Source of the DNA: Candidatus Omnitrophota bacterium
GTDB taxonomy: Bacteria; Omnitrophota; Gorgyraeia; Duberdicusellales; 4484-171
NCBI GenBank assembly: GCA_028692655.1
Contig: JAQUWY010000009.1
Location: 1-57,378, forward strand
Length of the DNA: 57,378 bases
Direction: 5' to 3'
Both the position numbers and the translations under genes were made by a program. Shown here piece by piece: positions 42,001 through 48,000 of this stretch. The first letter of the stretch is position 1. Each line of letters starts with the position of its first letter. The notes under the pieces are model-generated. The model was not told the DNA's origin and made no database searches. It was given only the letters and a program-made list of their open reading frames with translations.

Positions 42001-45000
42001 GTAAAACGGGTTTGAGAAATATGAGAGTAATGCTTGCGGATATAAGAGATCCAGCTGAGCGTAGGCAAATAGAATATTACTTCTTTAAACAATTTTATGA
42101 ACAAACAATTAATAAAGGGACACTCATTAATGTTAATTATTATTTAACTGAAAAGGAGCTCGATGATTTTTTTGACTGGATAAGGAGATATATGAATTCA
42201 GACGGCAGATTTGTTTTTTCATTCTATAAACCGCATCAGATAGAAATTAACAAAGGCCTTGTCGTTGTAGGTGCGGATTATGATGCTTGCGGTGAATATA
42301 TTGTTTTAGCTCAGGAAGCAGCCGGTAAAAAAACAGTTATAAAGAAAGAAGCTGTTTTGCAGAAGCTGTCTATAAAAGGGTGGAGATGTTTAGAGTTAGC
42401 GTCTGATGAACACCAAGTGGTTATAGGTATAACTAAGGCAATTTCTCCAGGGGCTATATCGCCAAATTCCCTCGACAACGGCGGCCAGACAGAACCTGAA
42501 AACATTAGTTATTTTATATCGCAATATATTTCAAATCTTTATTCACTTGGACAGATTATCCCTCATATGCTTGTAGAGCATTTTACTTCTTCTGGCCGCT
42601 TGGATATGGCTCATGACAATATAGGAATTAAAACATATTATTCCAATGCACCTCCAAATACGCTTTTAAATAGAAATATATTTGTTTTGATGGTAAGTAT
42701 CCTGTATCACCTGTATCAAAATGCGTGGAAATATCAAAAAGAATACGATGATCAGCCAGTTATTACTATTACGATTGAATATAATCCAAACAAAAAACTT
42801 ATTCTTAAAGTAAAAGATAAGGGGATAGGAATTCCTGCGGATGAATTGGCCCAAGTGCGAAAAATGAACCGATATCGGGCAAGCAACGCGCAAAAGGCGT
42901 ATAGTTATGGTGTTGGAGGAAGGGGGCTTTGGGAAGTTGGTTTTCTGGTAAGCTATCTCTTAGGCAAGGTTACTATTGACAGCGAAGAGGGTGTTGGGAC
43001 CGAGGTGACCGTTACTTTGCCTGATATCGTTTCTCCAATGGCCAGCCCCGTTAGAGATACGGAAAGTAACGAATCGGCAACATCTGATGGGTCTAGCTCG
43101 CTGTCTCTCGATAACGGCGGTTCCTCGCCGGCACACGATATGCGATATACGAAATACGGAATACGAAATAATGCCAGCTCGCCGGAATCTTTAGATAACG
43201 GTTCTCGTTCTGAATATTTCGGAAACGCTCAAAGCAACCGTCGCTGCCCTGCAGGGGTCTTAAAAGAAGAAATGATAATTGCAATCTCTGCACTCAAAAC
43301 ACAGAAGGATATTTGCGATTACATCCGGAATAAAATCCGGCCTGACTTTGATTCCATTGAAAAACTTAATCCAAGCGAGGCGATAGAAACTCTCGAAGCT
43401 TTGTTTAATCCGGATCTGGTTAAACTGATTTTGAAAAAGTGCAGCGAAAGCTCCTATGCTTTTAGCGATGCCTCAAATATCTATATGGACATAGCCTTCA
43501 TAATCCGAAGCATAATCAGGCTTGAATGCATGGCGCCGAAATCAGGTGAAGTAGCCGCTTTGGCAGAAAAATTTATGCTAGAAATAACAGCAGGCTTAGA
43601 ACCAGTGGAGATTCTGGCCTTTTATGGAGTTATAAGTTCTCTTACTTCAGCAGGGCTTAAGCATAATGAAGCGGAAAATAAAGTAGCGAGGCAAATCTTT
43701 TCAAACAGCGATATTCAGAATACTACCTATGAAGGATTTTTAAAAGTTTTCAATCCGCATATTATGCACTCGTATTCGCTGGAATTTGTGGCGCTTTTGG
43801 ATTTCATGCTGGATGAAAACAGGGGTGGAGAATACCTGGGCAAAATACGCCAATGGGCTCCCAATATCGCCGACAGAATGAAAAAATACGGCGAAGCCAG
43901 ATATTATCTTAATTCGTTTTATCATGCCGGCATGCTTGTCCGCTTATTCCGCGCGAATCCCTCTTCCTTTAATGATCCGGATTTGCTTAACCTTTTTGTT
44001 AACGGTTCGCTCACAAAAATCAATGGTCTGAATGGAGGTATGGACGACCTGGGAGGCGACCATTGGCACAATCTTCAGGCTTTGGCCGAGGCATTGGAAG
44101 CGCAGGGCTTGAGTATCGCTATTGATGTATATTCGCCATTTAAAGGCCTGGAAGATAAACTCGAGGCCTTTGCCGAGTGGGCCAAACCCGCTTATTCTAT
44201 CGTTAGCCCGCAGGAGGGGGGGTTATATGAAGGGCTCATGAGGCGCTTTATAGCGAGAGTCCGATTGGGCTCTTATGACAACGGCGGCTCCTCTCCGGCA
44301 CACGATATGCGATATACGAAATACGGAATACGAAATAATGCCTGTCCTGAGCGAGCGGTAGCGAGTCGAAGGGCCAGCTCGCCATCTCTCGACAACGGCG
44401 GCTCCTCGCCGGATTCTCTTGATAACGGATCTGAAGATGTCAGCCCTGAAGATGAAGTGATTTCTTCATCAGGAGAAGGCTATTCACTTACTCGTCGAGC
44501 AATGATGGTGCGGTCAGGAGTATTACCGCTGGTTAATTATATGTTGGGGTCAATAGGTTTAAGTAAAGTAGCGATTAACCGTGCCTTAGCAGCAGTGGCA
44601 CCATTAGGCGGGAAGGTGGTTATTAATTTACCGCCCCTATTTCATAGTATAAAGTTTTGGGCCTATTATGATTTATTAAATAAAGAATTGGAAGATTATA
44701 TCTGTAGTCAACCAGAAGGCCATTTTGATTATCTTGATGGCCGTGCATTAGGTGATCCGATGTGTTTGACGACACATGTTCTTTTTGGACAATGGATGAG
44801 AACTGTATGGCTGCAGCAGAGAAAAGAACTTTTATCTCTGCATAGAGAAATAGTAGATGAAGCGGTTAGGCAAATAAAAAATGAAGATGAAGATTATCTT
44901 AGTTTTATTAATCAAATACTTGATTACGATGAAGAAACAGAACGCGAAGCCCAAGGCGATTCATTTATAGGCGGGTTATCTGATATAAGCCGGGCTCGGA

Positions 45001-48000
45001 ACGAATATGATTGGGAAGTTAGAAGGGGGCCTATTGAAGGAGCGGCGAATTTGCAAAATCAGTTTATTTGGAGACAATTAGAACTAAAGCTGAAATCGCA
45101 TGTTTTAAAGTTAATGCAGCCAATGGCTAAGCAAGTTCACGGTCTTTTTGAAGACGCATTGCATTTAACAAATGCTGAATGTCAGAGCTTTTCTGAAAGA
45201 TCTGTGCACGACAAAGGGATAACTCCAGATAAAATCAGAAAAATATCTCAACAACGTAAACAAACCTCTGAATTAGAAAAGCAGATAAAAAATCTTTATT
45301 CTCAGATAGTAAACAGTAATAAGATAAGTGTTTTACGCAGTGAATGGTGGCAGTTTACAGAAGGGGATTTTATATTTAGGCAAATAGATTGTCTGCGTGA
45401 ACGAAAGCAGGCCTCATTAGATAACGGCGACAGTACTTCTTCGCCTATTCCTCTTCCAGAAAAGGAAGTTTTTAATTTGGGGTGGGTGATGACGCATCGC
45501 AACTGGCATAATCACCCGGCATTACCAACTAGAATGGTTAATGATTGTCTTAAGCTTACGCCAGAGTTACGGAGATATATTAAATCGGTTGCCGATAATT
45601 TTTTTACTGCAACAACGTTACGGAAATCTTCCATGTCTTTGGCGTTACGATTTGATTTTGATGAGGAATCAAACTCCCTTATTTGTGTTCCGTATAATTC
45701 AGAAATACTTCCAGGCAGAAGAGATTTTTTCATTCTCTATCTCTCTTTTTTGAAGAAAGAGGATTTTGATAATGTTAAAAAAATAGAAGAAATTATCCGA
45801 AACCTTACAAGCTCAGAAATTCTAGGAATCTTATTTATTACTAATGAATACAGAGGGGTTCTTTATGATTCTAGGGCAATTGTCAGGCATAGGCTTGATT
45901 TTCCATTATGGTGGTTGGGTGAAGAAAGGAACCAGTTAGAAACGGATAAGGAAAGTCTCGACAACGGCGGCTCCTCGCCGGCACACGATATGCGATATAC
46001 GAAATACGGAATACGAAATAATGCCAGTTCGCCAAGTGGTTATTCAGAGGGTTCTTTTCCGTCTCCTATCCCAAGAAAAGCTCACTCTAAACAATACTCT
46101 ACAGAAAAGATGTCTTTTTTAGATAGATATCCCAGACAATGGGAGTGGGTGCATTTAAACTTTCTTCCGAGAATGATTGAAAAGGTTAAAGAGACTGGTA
46201 AAAGAGAAATTCGTATTTTGATTTTAGGAATTAGTACCGGGGAAGAGGCGGCACGAAGTTTTCATGAGAGTATAACTGGGCTCAAGGAACTTTCTGAAAA
46301 CCCTGATTCCTGGAAAATTTGGATTGATGCCGTAGATTGGGATGAAGAGGTGTTGGAGGAAGCGGAAAGAAGATGCAGGGCAGAGTCATCATTTGTATAT
46401 AACTCTTCATGTATGTATGCGGAAGAAGTTATGGCTACTCTAAGCAGGTACCATGAAAAATTTCAGCAGGCATTATCTTTCGAGATGAGGGATATTTATA
46501 ATCCTGATTTGTTTAATCGTGCTTCGCCAAATTTAGTTTTAGCAAATACGGTTCTTCATCAGCTTGAAGATTCTGATAAAACTAATCAGTTTCTTTCTCA
46601 CCTTGATGGGGAATGGAAGAGGGCATGGATATTATCAACCTATCCAGGATTAGCTCAGTCGTGTAAAAAGTTTCATAGAATAGAAAGAATCGATATGGGT
46701 CAGTTTTATGCGCCGGATGAAGAAGCCGGAACAGTTTTTTATTTTGGTGTACCTATAGGTAGCAGTCGCGCCAGCTCGCCGGGCTCAAAAAGTCACAGGC
46801 TACAAGTCACAGGTCACAAATCGCCCCACGCCTCCTTGTCGGCGCCTGTGGTATCTTTATTTTTCGAAATGGACCGTCGGTATTTTTCAAAATTAACAGA
46901 TTCAGAAAGAGTTAATTTTTCATTAAATTTTCCACATGGATTGCTTGGCCAAATCGATAAGTTTGCCTTTGTGCGTCACGTCGATGAGCCGGTTAACGAT
47001 TCCGCGACACCCGATGGTATAACTACAGATCACGACTATTTGAATGTCGCTGTTAAAGATTCAACCAATGGGCTACCCGTTGAGCGTATGGTCATGGAAA
47101 TATTGGGTAACGCCAAAGGTGGCATTTGCAGAGCCATGGGCGAATTTATACCCGGACAAATATGTTGGAGTTTAGACGAATTCATTTTACCTGATCAAGC
47201 AGTGCTTAAAGTAAGCATTATTCAATCCGCAAGTACAGATGGAGATTGGAGGCGTTTGCAGGGGAATGCTGAAAGAGTACGGGAGGAAGGTATCCATTTT
47301 CTCTTGAATACGCACAACGACAGGGAATGGGGTTGGCATTTTGATGGAAAAGGTTCCGGATTGCGAAAATTCGCGTTGGTCGCACAACGACATGGTGTCT
47401 TGCTACGTTTTTACAGAAGTGACTTTAGTTCGCACCCTATGAAAACTGAATTGTTTATACAGTTACGCAAAATACGCCCTTATAATATGATGTTCGAAAG
47501 AATATTTAGAGAAGAAGGTGATCAAATGATAAATGGTGTCAGCTCGCCAAGCCTCGACAACGGCGGCTCTTCGCCGGCGAATCCGGAAAAATTCGGCAAC
47601 TGGTCTCCGAACAGGAAACGTTATTACGTGTTGTCCGAGGATTGTCCAAGCCCCCTGGCGGATAAGGACGAAGTCGCGGATACTACTGAACGGGGGCCCA
47701 CGAAAAAGGGGCAAGGAGACGATGCTGACGAAGGATGCGAGAATGAAGACTTGAAGGAGCGGGAATCAGCCAGATCCTTAACGATAAAGTTTTTGACTAG
47801 CGAAAAAGTAACAGAAATTGATACTGGCTTGGATTTACTGGACCACTTGAAGGATAGAGAGTTGATTCATTCTATGATTGAAGAAGCCTTGCGTCAGAGA
47901 GGTGTCAGATTAGAAATGGAAGATTCCGTTGATTTAGATTATGATCTGTTGGTCAAGATTAATGACAGCAAGGGTAGATGTGGAATCCTGAAAATGTCTG

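Larger units (their letters stand above)
45972..47549 (+). other. Module: CheR-like methyltransferase, repeat, then degenerate GHKL-like region
   Basis: [20 protein letters not shown] (46203-46262), [15 protein letters not shown] and [11 protein letters not shown] fit the catalytic domain of CheR-type methyltransferases, which methylate receptor glutamates. A translated dispersed repeat (46767-46849) follows. The last 230 residues contain [15 protein letters not shown] and [17 protein letters not shown], which may be a decayed GHKL N-box and G-box. Confidence 0.55.
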
